Shown: in pieces, positions 8,564-18,280 of the stretch
Position numbering within the stretch: position 1 is the first letter of the stretch
Layout: every line of letters begins with the position of its first letter
NCBI GenBank assembly: GCA_026390075.1
Contig: JAPLGP010000030.1
Coordinates: 50,455 to 114,454 of the forward strand
Origin: Campylobacterales bacterium
Lineage (GTDB): Bacteria > Campylobacterota > Campylobacteria > Campylobacterales > Sulfurimonadaceae
Length of the DNA stretch: 64,000 nucleotides
Reading direction: 5' to 3'
Position numbers and translations under genes: made by a program
The notes under the pieces: generated by a model
Database searches by the model: none
What the model was told of the DNA's origin: nothing
What the model saw: only the letters and a program-made list of their open reading frames with translations

Positions 8564-11542
8564 ATGTCACAAAGTTCTCTATTTGAATATTTTAAAACAA
8601 ACAAAACTCCAAATATGGAAGTTTTGGTTTGTGAAGATAAAAATGAGGCAGAAGAACTTGCAACTGTAGCGCATTTTTTTAAAAAAGATGTACTTGTTTT
8701 TCCAGATTTTCGTCCTACTTTTGGAGATGATTTACGCTCTTATAAAGAGGAGTTACATCAACTCTTCTCGCAACTTAGACTCTATTATCGTGCGAAGAAA
8801 AAACCGCTTATTATTTCACCTCTCAAAACTTTACTTTTCCACATGCCAGACGAGAAGTTACTCAAATCAACTTCATTAGAATTTGGGCAAACAGTCGAGT
8901 TCAATGCTTTTAAAGAGCAGATGCTTTTTTGGGGTTATAACTTTGTGGATATGGTGCAAGTGGAGGGCGAAATCTCTTTTCGTGGAGATATTATCGACAT
9001 CTACACGCCTTCTGCTAAAAATCCTGTTCGTATTTCGCTTTTTGATAATGAGATAGAGCAGATAAAATATTTTGAACTTGAGTCCCAAAGAACGCAAAAA
9101 GAGGAGCTTGAAAACATCGAGATAACGAGTGCTTTTTATTCACTCGATGAGAGAGGTTTTAACGCTTTAAATGAGAGAGTGCAAAACTCTCAGTTTGATT
9201 CTTTGGTCAAAGATGTTGCTTCTCTTGGATTTTGGTATCTGGATGAAAATGGCTCAAATTTTTTAGAGGGTAAAAATGCAAAACTCAGTAGAAATTTAGA
9301 CAATCTCCTCAAAGAGGCGTATGGTATAAATAATCCCTTACTCTCAAGAGAAAGTTTTAACTTAGAGATACTTCCAGATTCGGATGCTTTTAAAGAGTTA
9401 GCGGTTGTAGATGTAAGTGTACTTTTAAAAGTTCACAAAGATAAAAAGATAACTATCATTGCAGCCAATGAAGCTTCGATGAAACAAGTCGGAATTTATG
9501 AGTTTGAAAATATCAACAAAGTGTATGCACCCTATATTTTAAATATTATCTCTAAAGATGAACTTGTAATTTCTCTCAACAAACCAGAGAAAAAAAGACG
9601 AAGAAGAAAGAGTGCCATCCTTCTTGATGACCTCAAAGTGGGCGATTATGTTGTGCATGAAGATTACGGCGTTGGGATTTTTGAGGGGATTGAGCAGACT
9701 GAAATCCTCGGCGGTATCAAAGATTTTATCGTTATAAAATATGTCGGTGATGATAAGATTTTACTCCCCGTTGAGAACTTAGATTTTATCGACCGTTACA
9801 TCGCTTCTGGCGGTTCAACTCCTGTTTTAGACAGACTTGGAAAAGGAAGTTTTGCGAAACTTAAAGAGAGTGTCAAAAAACGACTCTTCGAGATTGCAGG
9901 AGCGATTGTAAATACAGCAGCGGCTCGTGCACTCATCAAAGCACCTCAGGTAATTGTCGATAAAAGAGAGTTAAAAGAGTTTCAAAAACTCTCAGGATTT
10001 GATTATACAGAGGATCAAACACAGTCCGTCGAAGAGATAATTTCTCAAATGGAATCTGGGCATATTATGGATAGACTCCTCAGCGGAGATGTCGGGTTTG
10101 GAAAAACGGAAGTGGCGATGAACACGATTTTTGCAGCCTACAAATCAGGGTTTCAGTCGGCTCTTATCGTTCCAACGACGCTTCTCTCAGCACAACATTA
10201 CCGTTCGCTTCGTGAGCGATTTGATAAAGTAGGTATTAAAGTCTCTAAGCTCGATAGATTTGTAAGTGCAAAAGAAAAAACAAATATCATTAAGGCTCTG
10301 GCATGTGGAGATTTGGATGCGGTTGTGGGAACACACTCTCTTTTTGGGCTGGAGTTTAAAAATCTGGGTGTTGTAATCATCGATGAAGAGCATAAATTTG
10401 GTGTGAAACAAAAAGAGAAAATCAAAGAGCTTTACCACAATGTGCATCTTCTCTCCATGAGTGCAACGCCGATTCCTCGCTCACTTAATCAAGCGATGAG
10501 TTCCATAAAAACCATGAGCCAACTTCTCACGCCTCCGAGTGACAGACAGCCTGTGCGAACCTTTGTAAAAGAGTATGAAGAGAAACTCATCAAAGAGGTC
10601 ATTCTTCGTGAACTTCGCCGTGGTGGACAGGTTTTTTATGTGCATAATTCCATCGACCACATGCCGATAAAACTAGGCGAACTCAAAGCGATTTTGCCAG
10701 AACTTAGAATTGTTATGCTTCACTCCAAAATTTCAGCAACACAGACGGAAGAGGAACTTTTAAAGTTTGAAGAGGGCAAGTATGATTTGATGTTGGCAAC
10801 TTCCATCATCGAATCAGGAATCCACATGCCGAATGTAAATACCATCATAGTTGATGGTGCGGACAGATTTGGTATGGCAGATTTGCATCAATTACGCGGT
10901 CGTGTCGGTCGTTCTCACGCTGAAGGCTTTGCCTATTTCATCGTTGAAAATAAAGAGAACCTTACAGATGAAGCAAAAAAACGACTTTTGGCGTTAGAGT
11001 CAAACTCCTTTTTGGGAAGTGGCTCAGTTTTGGCGTATCATGATTTAGAAATTCGTGGCGGTGGAAATCTCGTCGGCGATGCTCAAAGTGGACATATCAA
11101 AAATATTGGTTATTCTTTGTATCTTAGAATGTTAGAAGATGCCATCAAAGTGTTGAGCAACACAGTCGAGAGTGTGAAACTTAAAGTAGATATCAAACTC
11201 ACTATTTCCGCTTTTATCTCCGATGAGGTCGTAAAAGAAGATAGATTGCGATTAGATATTTATAGAAGACTCTCTCAGTGCGAAGAAGTGGTGGAAGTGT
11301 ATGAGATAGAAGAGGAAGTAATAGACAGATTTGGTGTTTTAGACAACCCGACAAAGCAGTTTTTTGAGCTTATGGTAATCAAACTTTTGAGTCTTGAAAA
11401 TAGAATCAAATCTATCTCAAACTATGGGCAAAATGTTACATTTACTTATATGAATGAGGCAAAAGAGAGTATAAAGTCCAATAGTAAAGATGATGATGAC
11501 ATTATAAAAGCGACACTTTTGTATCTGAGAACAAAAAGATAG
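8564..11542 (+). CDS. mfd: Transcription-repair coupling factor Mfd
   Basis: DNA translocase that removes RNA polymerase stalled at lesions and recruits the UvrABC excision machinery. The order is a UvrB-like N-terminal region, a CarD-like RNA-polymerase-binding domain ([19 protein letters not shown], about residue 360), and a RecG-like helicase core with Walker [10 protein letters not shown] (about 508) and Walker B DEEHKFG (about 606). Motif VI reads QLRGRVGRS, and a C-terminal TRCF domain follows. At 992 residues it is shorter than the E. coli protein but normal for this phylum. Four copies of the repeat word lie inside it. Confidence 0.96.
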   Translation: MSQSSLFEYFKTNKTPNMEVLVCEDKNEAEELATVAHFFKKDVLVFPDFRPTFGDDLRSYKEELHQLFSQLRLYYRAKKKPLIISPLKTLLFHMPDEKLLKSTSLEFGQTVEFNAFKEQMLFWGYNFVDMVQVEGEISFRGDIIDIYTPSAKNPVRISLFDNEIEQIKYFELESQRTQKEELENIEITSAFYSLDERGFNALNERVQNSQFDSLVKDVASLGFWYLDENGSNFLEGKNAKLSRNLDNLLKEAYGINNPLLSRESFNLEILPDSDAFKELAVVDVSVLLKVHKDKKITIIAANEASMKQVGIYEFENINKVYAPYILNIISKDELVISLNKPEKKRRRRKSAILLDDLKVGDYVVHEDYGVGIFEGIEQTEILGGIKDFIVIKYVGDDKILLPVENLDFIDRYIASGGSTPVLDRLGKGSFAKLKESVKKRLFEIAGAIVNTAAARALIKAPQVIVDKRELKEFQKLSGFDYTEDQTQSVEEIISQMESGHIMDRLLSGDVGFGKTEVAMNTIFAAYKSGFQSALIVPTTLLSAQHYRSLRERFDKVGIKVSKLDRFVSAKEKTNIIKALACGDLDAVVGTHSLFGLEFKNLGVVIIDEEHKFGVKQKEKIKELYHNVHLLSMSATPIPRSLNQAMSSIKTMSQLLTPPSDRQPVRTFVKEYEEKLIKEVILRELRRGGQVFYVHNSIDHMPIKLGELKAILPELRIVMLHSKISATQTEEELLKFEEGKYDLMLATSIIESGIHMPNVNTIIVDGADRFGMADLHQLRGRVGRSHAEGFAYFIVENKENLTDEAKKRLLALESNSFLGSGSVLAYHDLEIRGGGNLVGDAQSGHIKNIGYSLYLRMLEDAIKVLSNTVESVKLKVDIKLTISAFISDEVVKEDRLRLDIYRRLSQCEEVVEVYEIEEEVIDRFGVLDNPTKQFFELMVIKLLSLENRIKSISNYGQNVTFTYMNEAKESIKSNSKDDDDIIKATLLYLRTKR

Positions 11543-11613
11543 GGTATTCTTAAATAGTGATTTAAGATTTATAAAATTATTGCACATGAAAACATATAAG
11601 TGTAATTAACCTG

Positions 11614-11640
11614 AAATATATAGCAATTTGCAATATATTT
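11614..11640. promoter_or_regulatory. Near-palindrome upstream of the cytosine methyltransferase gene
   Basis: Thirteen-base arms (AAATATATAGCAA and TTGCAATATATTT) face each other around a single base with one mismatch. It lies 55-80 bases before the methyltransferase start and just upstream of a TATTAT box near 11663. It could be an operator for self-control of the restriction unit. That is inference only. Confidence 0.35.
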
Positions 11641-11694
11641 TAGATATAGATTTTTATTTTTGTATTATCTTTCCAATTTGACTGGAGAGATACA

Positions 11695-12678
11695 ATGACT
11701 TATATGATGGGAAGAAATTTATTTAATATGAATACAAACAAAAAAGATAGCCTTAAAGCCATTGACCTTTTTGCTGGAATTGGTGGAATTAGACTTGGAT
11801 TTGAACAGGCTTTTGGTGAAAAAATAGAATTTGTTTTCGCCTCTGAAATAGACAAATATGCTCGTGAAACTTACTATGCAAACTTTGGAGAAATTCCTAA
11901 AGGCGATATCACGCAGATAGATGAAAAAAACATCCCTCCTTTTGATATTTTATTGGCTGGATTTCCTTGTCAAGCTTTTAGTGTAGCAGGACATAGAAAA
12001 GGTTTTGAAGATACAAGAGGAACACTTTTCTTTGATGTCATGCGTATTGCTGCACATCATAAACCAAAGGTTATATTTTTGGAGAATGTAAAAGGTTTAG
12101 TCGGACATGACAAAGGAAAAACTTTTAAAGTTATTTTGGAAACTTTAAAAGAGTTGGGTTATTCTGTAAAATATCAAATCTTAAATGCAAAAGATTTTGG
12201 AGTGCCACAAAATAGAGAGCGAATTTATATTGTTGGATTTTTGGATAATGAAGTAGAACTTGAATTTCCAAAACCAATAGAAAAATGTGTAAAAGTTGGC
12301 GATATTTTAGAAGATAAAGTTGATAAAAAATATACTATTTCAGATAAACTTTGGGAAGGACACCAAAGAAGAAAAATTGAGCATAAAGCTAAAGGAAATG
12401 GTTTTGGATACTCTATGTTTAATGAAAATTCATCATATACAAGTACAATTAGTGCAAGATATTATAAAGATGGCTCAGAAATTTTGATTGAGCAATTAGA
12501 TAAAAACCCTAGAAAATTAAGTCCAAGAGAAGCAGGAAGACTTCAAGGCTTTCCAAATAGTTTTCATATAAAAGTAAGTGATGTTCAAGCTTATAAACAA
12601 TTTGGTAATAGTGTGTCTGTTCCAGTAATTGAAGCTATTTCTAAAAATATTTCTAAAATTATTAACAAGGAAAAATAG
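11695..12678 (+). CDS. DNA (cytosine-5) methyltransferase of a type II R-M system
   Basis: Methylates C5 of a cytosine in a short target site and so protects host DNA from the partner nuclease. Motif I (DLFAGIGGIRLGF), catalytic motif IV (GFPCQAFSVAG, cysteine near residue 91), motif VI (ENV), motif VIII (QNRERI), and motifs IX/X (RLQGFP, QFGNSV) appear in the normal order. The target-recognition region between VIII and IX is short (about 70 residues). The specificity cannot be read from sequence. The ATG at 11695 follows GGAGAGA. The next gene starts directly after the stop (TAG-ATG). No copy of the genome-wide repeat word occurs in either gene, which fits later acquisition. Confidence 0.95.
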   Translation: MTYMMGRNLFNMNTNKKDSLKAIDLFAGIGGIRLGFEQAFGEKIEFVFASEIDKYARETYYANFGEIPKGDITQIDEKNIPPFDILLAGFPCQAFSVAGHRKGFEDTRGTLFFDVMRIAAHHKPKVIFLENVKGLVGHDKGKTFKVILETLKELGYSVKYQILNAKDFGVPQNRERIYIVGFLDNEVELEFPKPIEKCVKVGDILEDKVDKKYTISDKLWEGHQRRKIEHKAKGNGFGYSMFNENSSYTSTISARYYKDGSEILIEQLDKNPRKLSPREAGRLQGFPNSFHIKVSDVQAYKQFGNSVSVPVIEAISKNISKIINKEK

Positions 12679-13713
12679 ATGAGTATAGAAAAACTAAAAA
12701 TTGAAAAAAGCCAATTTGATATAAACTTGAAATTTTACTTTATTTTGAAATATCTTTTAAAAGCTGCTTTAAATGATAAGGATATAAAAAAAATAATAGA
12801 AATTTACTCTTTATATAAAGGGTTGTTTTTTAAGAATGCTTTGCTGGGTAGTATGGATAATTTATATGGAACATCTAAATCAGGGTTAAAAAAGAAAGAC
12901 TTTTTAACAGATATTTTAGATTTATTTGAAACAGATTTGGATAGCGAACTTTTTATTTTTGGACTTAAACTAATCGCGATAAAACCACTTTTATTGCAAG
13001 AAGCTAAAACAAGAGATTTACTCGATACTTCAAAATTACCAACACTTAATCCTTTATCTCTCGCGTATGATAAAATAACTTTGTTTAGCCCTTATTCTAC
13101 AAGAGTTAGCGGGGCTTTACTTTCTTTAATATTTTTTGATAAATTAGAAAATAAAGATACTGTTTTTATCTCAAGTGATACAACAGATTTTTTAAAAGAA
13201 CTTTCAAAAGATGCTATTAAACTAAAAAAGATTGGAGTAGAACCAAACCAAATCTTCATGCTCATGTTTAGTGAAAGTATAAATCAGTCTATTATAAGTG
13301 ATAGTGGTTCAAATTATGAAGATAGAATTTTGTCTGTGCTCCTAACGATAGGAATAGATAAAGATAAAATAGTAAAAACACATGATAAAGATGACAGCTC
13401 TACAGAGTTTGATTTTTTCTTTGAGCTTGATGGAAAAACATATGGAATTGGAGCAAAAAGAACTTTAAGAGAGCGATATAAACAATTCATAAAAACAGCT
13501 CAAATGACAAAAATAGATGTAATGATTGAGATAACCTTGGGGATTGATTTAACAGAAGAAAAGGTGAAAGCTATACGAAATTATAATGTGTTTTTATTTA
13601 TTTCAGATGAAGTTTATAGTTCCAATAAATATTTGCAAAATATAAGTGGTGTTTACAGTTCAAAAGATTTAACACTTCAAACGCTGAAAAAATTATCTGA
13701 GTTTGGTGTATAA
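12679..13713 (+). CDS. Probable type II restriction endonuclease
   Basis: Partner of the methyltransferase directly upstream, with no gap between the genes. The 344-residue protein has no strong family hallmark along most of its length. Near residues 240-270 it shows EFDFFFELDGKTYGIGAKRT followed by LRERYKQ. This fits a PD-(D/E)xK nuclease core, in which an acidic residue precedes a strand ending in a lysine, and it resembles the K-T-L-R-E-R-W segment of EcoRII/SsoII-type enzymes. Nuclease function is inferred from this motif and from the operon. It is very AT-rich and lacks the repeat word. Confidence 0.75.
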   Translation: MSIEKLKIEKSQFDINLKFYFILKYLLKAALNDKDIKKIIEIYSLYKGLFFKNALLGSMDNLYGTSKSGLKKKDFLTDILDLFETDLDSELFIFGLKLIAIKPLLLQEAKTRDLLDTSKLPTLNPLSLAYDKITLFSPYSTRVSGALLSLIFFDKLENKDTVFISSDTTDFLKELSKDAIKLKKIGVEPNQIFMLMFSESINQSIISDSGSNYEDRILSVLLTIGIDKDKIVKTHDKDDSSTEFDFFFELDGKTYGIGAKRTLRERYKQFIKTAQMTKIDVMIEITLGIDLTEEKVKAIRNYNVFLFISDEVYSSNKYLQNISGVYSSKDLTLQTLKKLSEFGV

Positions 13714-13737
13714 AATAGATAAATATAGGATTCTATA

Positions 13738-14547
13738 ATGAGAGTAATGTTCATAGGCGATATAGTTGGGCAACCTGGGCGTGAGATGATAAAAGTACAT
13801 CTTAAAAATATTAAAAAAGAGTATGAAGTTGATTTTGTTATCGCAAACTATGAAAATGCTTCGCATGGTTTTGGTGTAACTTCTAAAAATGCAACGGAAC
13901 TTATGGCATGTGGAATTGATTGTATGAGCGGTGGTAATCACTCTTGGGATAAAAAAGAGGTGGTTGCACTTTTTGCAACGCATGAGATACTCCGACCACA
14001 TAACTATCCTGATGGCGTTGAGGGAACAGGGTGCAAAGTGTACGAGGTGGCGGGTGAAAAACTTGCAGTTTTAAATCTTATGGGACACTACTCTATGCCT
14101 TATACAGATAATGTTTTTCGATGTGCTTTGAGCACGGTTGAGGCACTTCACGCAGAGGGAATTAAAAATATTTTTATAGATTTTCATGCAGAAGCGACAA
14201 GTGAAAAACGAGCGATGATGATGCTTCTTCAAGGCAAAGTGAGCGGGATTATCGGGACACATACGCATGTTTCAACGGATGATTTTCAAATCGTAAAAGG
14301 TACAGCGTATTTAACGGATATTGGGCTGAGCGGATGCAGAGACAATGTCATAGGAATGGATGAAAAAGTGCCATTAAAGCAGTTTTTAACTGGTATAAAA
14401 GGACATTTTGACATTCCAAAATCATGTAAAAGAATACTTCAAGTAGCACTTATGGATTTTAGTGATGGGAAATGCTCAAGCGCTGTAAAATTAAAATATT
14501 TCGATGATGCAAGAGTGATGAAAACTGAGGCGTGGATAGAAAATTAG
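13738..14547 (+). CDS. YmdB-type metallophosphoesterase (2',3'-cyclic nucleotide phosphodiesterase family)
   Basis: Member of the TIGR00282/YmdB family of small metallophosphoesterases, which hydrolyse cyclic nucleotides in the bacteria studied. Metal-binding motifs are visible at the start (FIGDIVGQPGR), in the middle (NYENASHGFG, GGNHSWD) and later (DFHAEATSEK, GTHTHV). The length of 269 residues is typical. The gene is probably core and the restriction unit was inserted between mfd and it. One repeat word lies at 13905 (encoding MACGI). The stop overlaps the end of the convergent gene by four bases. Confidence 0.88.
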   Translation: MRVMFIGDIVGQPGREMIKVHLKNIKKEYEVDFVIANYENASHGFGVTSKNATELMACGIDCMSGGNHSWDKKEVVALFATHEILRPHNYPDGVEGTGCKVYEVAGEKLAVLNLMGHYSMPYTDNVFRCALSTVEALHAEGIKNIFIDFHAEATSEKRAMMMLLQGKVSGIIGTHTHVSTDDFQIVKGTAYLTDIGLSGCRDNVIGMDEKVPLKQFLTGIKGHFDIPKSCKRILQVALMDFSDGKCSSAVKLKYFDDARVMKTEAWIEN

Positions 14548-15035
14548 GCTGTGATTTTGTAGTACTTATCATTTTGTGCATAAGTATTTACCATGATATG
14601 ACGCATATTTTGTTCTTGTAATTTTTGAACATTCTCTGGAAGTCTTGTATCTGTTTGTGGTGTTTGGTCAAGTGGATGACGTGGCATTCTAATGAGTGAA
14701 AATATTTTTGAATTATCTTCGTACGCACTTTTTGCATTTTGGAGAGTCTTATTGCCCATAAACTCTTTTGTTAATTCTTTAGATTTGGATACAAACTCAT
14801 TTTCTGGATTTTTAAAAGCCTCTTCTTGTCTTTGAAGCTCTAATTTAGTGTTAAAAGATTTAGCTCTGTAAACATAGTCAATAGGCAAATCTGAAGCTGA
14901 ATCAAGGTCAAGACTAGGCTGTGCAAGAAGTTTAGAACTAAAAGAAGTATTGTTACTACTCACACTCTCTTTGGTTTTTGCAGGTCTATCAGAAGCATTT
15001 GTCTGAATGTAAGTGCTATACGATGATACAAACAT
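14544..15035 (-). CDS. Conserved hypothetical protein, 163 aa
   Basis: No family recognised. The protein is polar and soluble, rich in Ser, Asn, Gln and Lys, with no signal peptide or membrane helix. The first 50 residues look disordered and the rest helical (LELQRQEEAF, NVQKLQEQNMRHIMVNTYAQ). Low-complexity soluble proteins of this kind are often flagellar or regulatory in this phylum, but nothing here proves that. AAGGAAG sits upstream of the ATG and TATAAT (minus strand, 15064-15069) is a likely -10 box. It is divergent from the kinase gene. Confidence 0.7.
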   Translation of the reverse strand: MFVSSYSTYIQTNASDRPAKTKESVSSNNTSFSSKLLAQPSLDLDSASDLPIDYVYRAKSFNTKLELQRQEEAFKNPENEFVSKSKELTKEFMGNKTLQNAKSAYEDNSKIFSLIRMPRHPLDQTPQTDTRLPENVQKLQEQNMRHIMVNTYAQNDKYYKITA

Positions 15036-15063
15036 GATACTTCCTTTTCTCTCTATTTTCTAC

Positions 15064-15069
15064 ATTATA
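15064..15069 (-). promoter_or_regulatory. -10 box for the 163-aa protein gene
   Basis: TATAAT on the minus strand, 29 bases upstream of the start, in the 83-base divergent region shared with the kinase gene. On the plus strand TATAAA (15091-15096) is a candidate -10 box for the kinase. Confidence 0.4.
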
Positions 15070-15118
15070 AAACATGTAAGCTTTCTTTTATATAAAGTTT
15101 TTTTGATAGAATATATTT

Positions 15119-16039
15119 ATGAAAATTTTCAACTTACTATTTGTCTTTTTTATAACACATCTCTATGCAGACAGTCTCGATTTGGGTTTTGACTATAGTC
15201 TCTTTTGGAAGATGATTGCTTTTTTTGCATTTATCTCTCTCTTTTTTATTTATAGACAGTATGAACTAAAAAAATTAAATAACAAACTTCAAAAATCTTT
15301 TGAAGAAGAGAGAATAAATTCACGAGATAAAGACCAACTTATTTTTAATCAAAAGAAACTTGCGGCAATGGATGAAGTGCTTGAAAATATCGCACATCAG
15401 TGGAGACAGCCTCTCTCTCAAATAAACTCATCTGTTTTGGTTATTGATGATAGAATGTATGAAAAAAACTTTAAAGATGATGTTATAGAGGAAAAATTGC
15501 TTGAGATAGAATCCCTTACTCAGTATATGTCAAAAACTATAAATGATTTTAAAAACTTTTTTGATGGTCAAAGTAAAATGGAGAAGTATTCACTCAAAGA
15601 TTTGATTGACAAATCTGTTTATATCATTAGAGGAACTCTTCTTTCACTTAATATCAAAGTAGAAGTTATAGCAGATAAGAAGTGCATACACTATGGATTT
15701 CCTAATGAACTTGAACAAGTTATACTTGTAATTTTAAATAATGCTAAAGATGTGTTAGTAAGCAGGAATATTCAATATCCAAAGATTAGAGTAGAAGTTG
15801 AGAAGATTGAACATGATTATCATATAAAAATCGAAGATAATGGCGGAGGAATTGATGAGTCGATTATTCATAAAATATTTGACCCATACTTTACAACAAA
15901 ATATAAATCACAAGGAACAGGCTTGGGATTGTATATTTCTCAAATGATAATTAAAGAGAGAATGAATGCTGAACTGATTGTTCATAATACAAAAATTGGA
16001 GCGTGTTTTACAATTATTTTTAAGGATGAAAATGCATAA
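15119..16039 (+). CDS. Membrane-linked sensor histidine kinase
   Basis: Two-component sensor kinase. An N-terminal signal-like helix and a second transmembrane helix (about residues 30-46) flank a very short periplasmic loop, so there is almost no external sensor domain. A coiled coil leads to the phospho-acceptor box ENIAHQWRQPLSQI (histidine near 92), of the kind common in Campylobacterota. The ATPase has N box (NNAKDVL), G1 (DNGGGID), F (FDPYFTTK) and G2 (GTGLGLY). No clear ribosome-binding site precedes the ATG. The response regulator overlaps its 3' end by eight bases. Confidence 0.9.
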   Translation: MKIFNLLFVFFITHLYADSLDLGFDYSLFWKMIAFFAFISLFFIYRQYELKKLNNKLQKSFEEERINSRDKDQLIFNQKKLAAMDEVLENIAHQWRQPLSQINSSVLVIDDRMYEKNFKDDVIEEKLLEIESLTQYMSKTINDFKNFFDGQSKMEKYSLKDLIDKSVYIIRGTLLSLNIKVEVIADKKCIHYGFPNELEQVILVILNNAKDVLVSRNIQYPKIRVEVEKIEHDYHIKIEDNGGGIDESIIHKIFDPYFTTKYKSQGTGLGLYISQMIIKERMNAELIVHNTKIGACFTIIFKDENA

Positions 16040-16721
16040 CGATGTAAAAGAGTATGACATACTGTTTGTTGAAGATGAAAAAGCAATAAGAGCGAATTAT
16101 GTTAAATACTTACAAAGATACTTTAAAAATGTATATGAAGCAGAAGATGGTGAGAGAGCATATGAAATTTATAAAGCAAAAAAACCACATATTATGATTA
16201 TTGATATAAATTTACCAAAGCTTAATGGTATTGATTTACTTAAAAAGATAAGAGAAAAAGACCACTCTACAAAAGTGTTGATGCTAACATCGCACACAGA
16301 TACGGGTTATTTACTTGATGCTGCAAGTCTTCAACTCACAAAATATTTAGTAAAGCCTATAAGCAGAGAAGATTTAAAAAATGCTCTCAATTTAGTAGAA
16401 GAAGAGCTTTCAAAATTTACGATAACAGAGAAAAAAAGGTTAACTCTCAAAGACAATTTTAGTTGGGATTATGACTCAAATGAACTTTATGACGATAACT
16501 ATTTGGTACTTCTTACAAACAAAGAGAGAAAAATACTCACTATTCTTTTTTCGGATATCAACAGAACTTTTACATACGATGACATAATTATAGATGTTTG
16601 GTATGACCTTGATGAAGATAAAGTAGCTGCTTTAAAAACAATTATAAAAAATATAAGAAAAAAAGTACCCGAAAATACAATCAAAAATGTATTTGGCGAA
16701 GGGTATAAAATAGAAATTTAA
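16032..16721 (+). CDS. OmpR-type response regulator
   Basis: Transcriptional response regulator, probably phosphorylated by the upstream kinase. The receiver domain (residues 1-120) has the acidic pair in LFVEDEKAIR, the phospho-acceptor Asp in MIIDINLPKLNG and the conserved Lys in YLVKPI. The C-terminal winged helix is of the Trans_Reg_C type (LVLLTNKERKILTILF through VFGEGYKIEI). The ORF track starts at 15978, but AAGGA at 16022-16026 fits the ATG at 16032 and gives a normal N-terminus (MHNDVKEYDILF). The REP-like palindrome follows the gene. Confidence 0.9.
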   Translation: MHNDVKEYDILFVEDEKAIRANYVKYLQRYFKNVYEAEDGERAYEIYKAKKPHIMIIDINLPKLNGIDLLKKIREKDHSTKVLMLTSHTDTGYLLDAASLQLTKYLVKPISREDLKNALNLVEEELSKFTITEKKRLTLKDNFSWDYDSNELYDDNYLVLLTNKERKILTILFSDINRTFTYDDIIIDVWYDLDEDKVAALKTIIKNIRKKVPENTIKNVFGEGYKIEI

Positions 16722-16742
16722 AGAGTAAACTAATGAATAGAT

Positions 16743-16837
16743 TTCTTGCAAAACTCTTTTTTAGATTGCTTCGCTTTGCTCGCAATGACAGTCATGTGCC
16801 AAGGAGGAACGACGAAGCAATCTGAGTTTTGCAAGAA
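16743..16837. repeat. REP/MITE-like imperfect palindrome
   Basis: Two-part arms face each other: TTCTTGCAAAACTC (16743-16756) with GAGTTTTGCAAGAA (16824-16837), and AGATTGCTTCG (16763-16773) with CGAAGCAATCT (16813-16823). The inner part contains GCTTCGCTTTGCTCGCAATG, a wording seen in dispersed palindromic repeats of several bacterial phyla. The element sits between the regulator and the next kinase and has no coding potential. A long stem-loop in the transcript is expected. Confidence 0.65.
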
Positions 16838-16864
16838 GCCTATTGCAAAAAAGGAAAATAAACC

Positions 16865-18259
16865 ATGTTAAAAATACATCAGATATTTATTGTTAAATTT
16901 TTACTACTTTTTATTAGCGCTTTACTTATCTCTTCTATCATAAGTTACGGTGCTCTGAAATCTATCATAATTACCAATAATACATACAATCTTCAAAATA
17001 GTATTCATCTTCTCTCCATTGAACTCTCAAGAGTTGATAATTTAGATGAGTACGCTCTCAAAATCAGTGAAAAAACAAAAATGCGAGTAACTATAATCAA
17101 TGGCACAGGAGAGGTGATTGCTGAATCAAATTCTGATAAAACTACCATGGAAAATCACTCCTCAAGATATGAAATTATGCAAGCAGACAGTGAAGAATTT
17201 TCGCATATCATAAGGTATTCTGAGACACTGAATGTTGACTCTTTGTATGTAGCAAAAAAATTATCCTATAAAGGTAAAATCATTTATGTCAGGTTGGCGA
17301 TGAGCTTAGCCCAAGTTATGGATGATTTTTACTCATTGTGGGTTAAACTTTTTTTTGTTTTTTCATTTATTTTGTTTATCGCTTTATTTGCTTCGAAAAA
17401 GATGAGTCAAAAAATAGTTTATGATATTATGCAAATTACAAAGTATCTTGATGAAATATCCAATAAAAATTATAGAGCAACCATAAAAACAAAATATTTT
17501 TATGAGTTTTTACAAATCTCACTTCTTCTAAAAAATCTTGTAAAAAAACTTCACAATAGAGATAAACAAAAACAAAAATATATAGCAAAACTCAGGTTAA
17601 TGAATAAACAAAGAAATGATATTTTATCGGCTATTTCGCATGAGTTTAAAAATCCTATCGCTTCCATAATGGGGTATGCTCAAACGCTCCAACAAGACTC
17701 TCATCTTGACATAAAAATACGAGAAAAATTTTTAGAAAAGATTAGCTCCAATGGTGACAAAATAACTAAGATGCTCGACCGATTGGCACTCACGGTGAAA
17801 CTTGAAAACAGTGACATAGAGATTAAAGAGACTCCTTTTAATCTAAAGCTTTTGTGTGAAGAGGTAGTAACAAATCTCTCTTTAAAATATAAGAGTAGAA
17901 AAATAGTTCTGCATGCTAAAGATTGCATCATTCACGCTGATAAAACTATGATAGAGTTGGCACTTATAAATCTTATCGATAATGCACTCAAATACTCAGA
18001 CGATGAGGTAGAAGTTGTACTAGAAGAAGAGATGCTTTTGGTAAAAGATAGAGGCATAGGCATAAAAGAGAAATATTTAGACAAGGTAACTTCAAAATTT
18101 TACAGAGTTCATAAAAATAGCTGGGATAATTCTATGGGCATAGGACTTGCCATGGTAAGTTATATTTTAAAGGCGCATAAAACCGCGCTTTATATAAAAT
18201 CAATATATTCGGAAGGTTCAACTTTTGGTTTTAGTCTGAAAAATATGTTGAAAAAGTAG
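16865..18259 (+). CDS. PhoR-like sensor histidine kinase
   Basis: Two-component sensor kinase. Transmembrane helices at about residues 9-31 and 160-180 enclose a periplasmic domain of about 125 residues resembling the dCache/PAS-like sensor of PhoR-type kinases. A HAMP-like linker follows, then the H box SAISHEFKNPIASI (histidine near 258). The ATPase has NLIDNALKYS, DRGIGI and SMGIGLAMVSYIL. AAAAGGAA precedes the ATG. It could share the upstream response regulator with the first kinase. The gene ends 21 bases before the convergent hsdR stop. Confidence 0.88.
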   Translation: MLKIHQIFIVKFLLLFISALLISSIISYGALKSIIITNNTYNLQNSIHLLSIELSRVDNLDEYALKISEKTKMRVTIINGTGEVIAESNSDKTTMENHSSRYEIMQADSEEFSHIIRYSETLNVDSLYVAKKLSYKGKIIYVRLAMSLAQVMDDFYSLWVKLFFVFSFILFIALFASKKMSQKIVYDIMQITKYLDEISNKNYRATIKTKYFYEFLQISLLLKNLVKKLHNRDKQKQKYIAKLRLMNKQRNDILSAISHEFKNPIASIMGYAQTLQQDSHLDIKIREKFLEKISSNGDKITKMLDRLALTVKLENSDIEIKETPFNLKLLCEEVVTNLSLKYKSRKIVLHAKDCIIHADKTMIELALINLIDNALKYSDDEVEVVLEEEMLLVKDRGIGIKEKYLDKVTSKFYRVHKNSWDNSMGIGLAMVSYILKAHKTALYIKSIYSEGSTFGFSLKNMLKK

Positions 18260-18280
18260 TAAGTTTATTTTTCTTATCTT

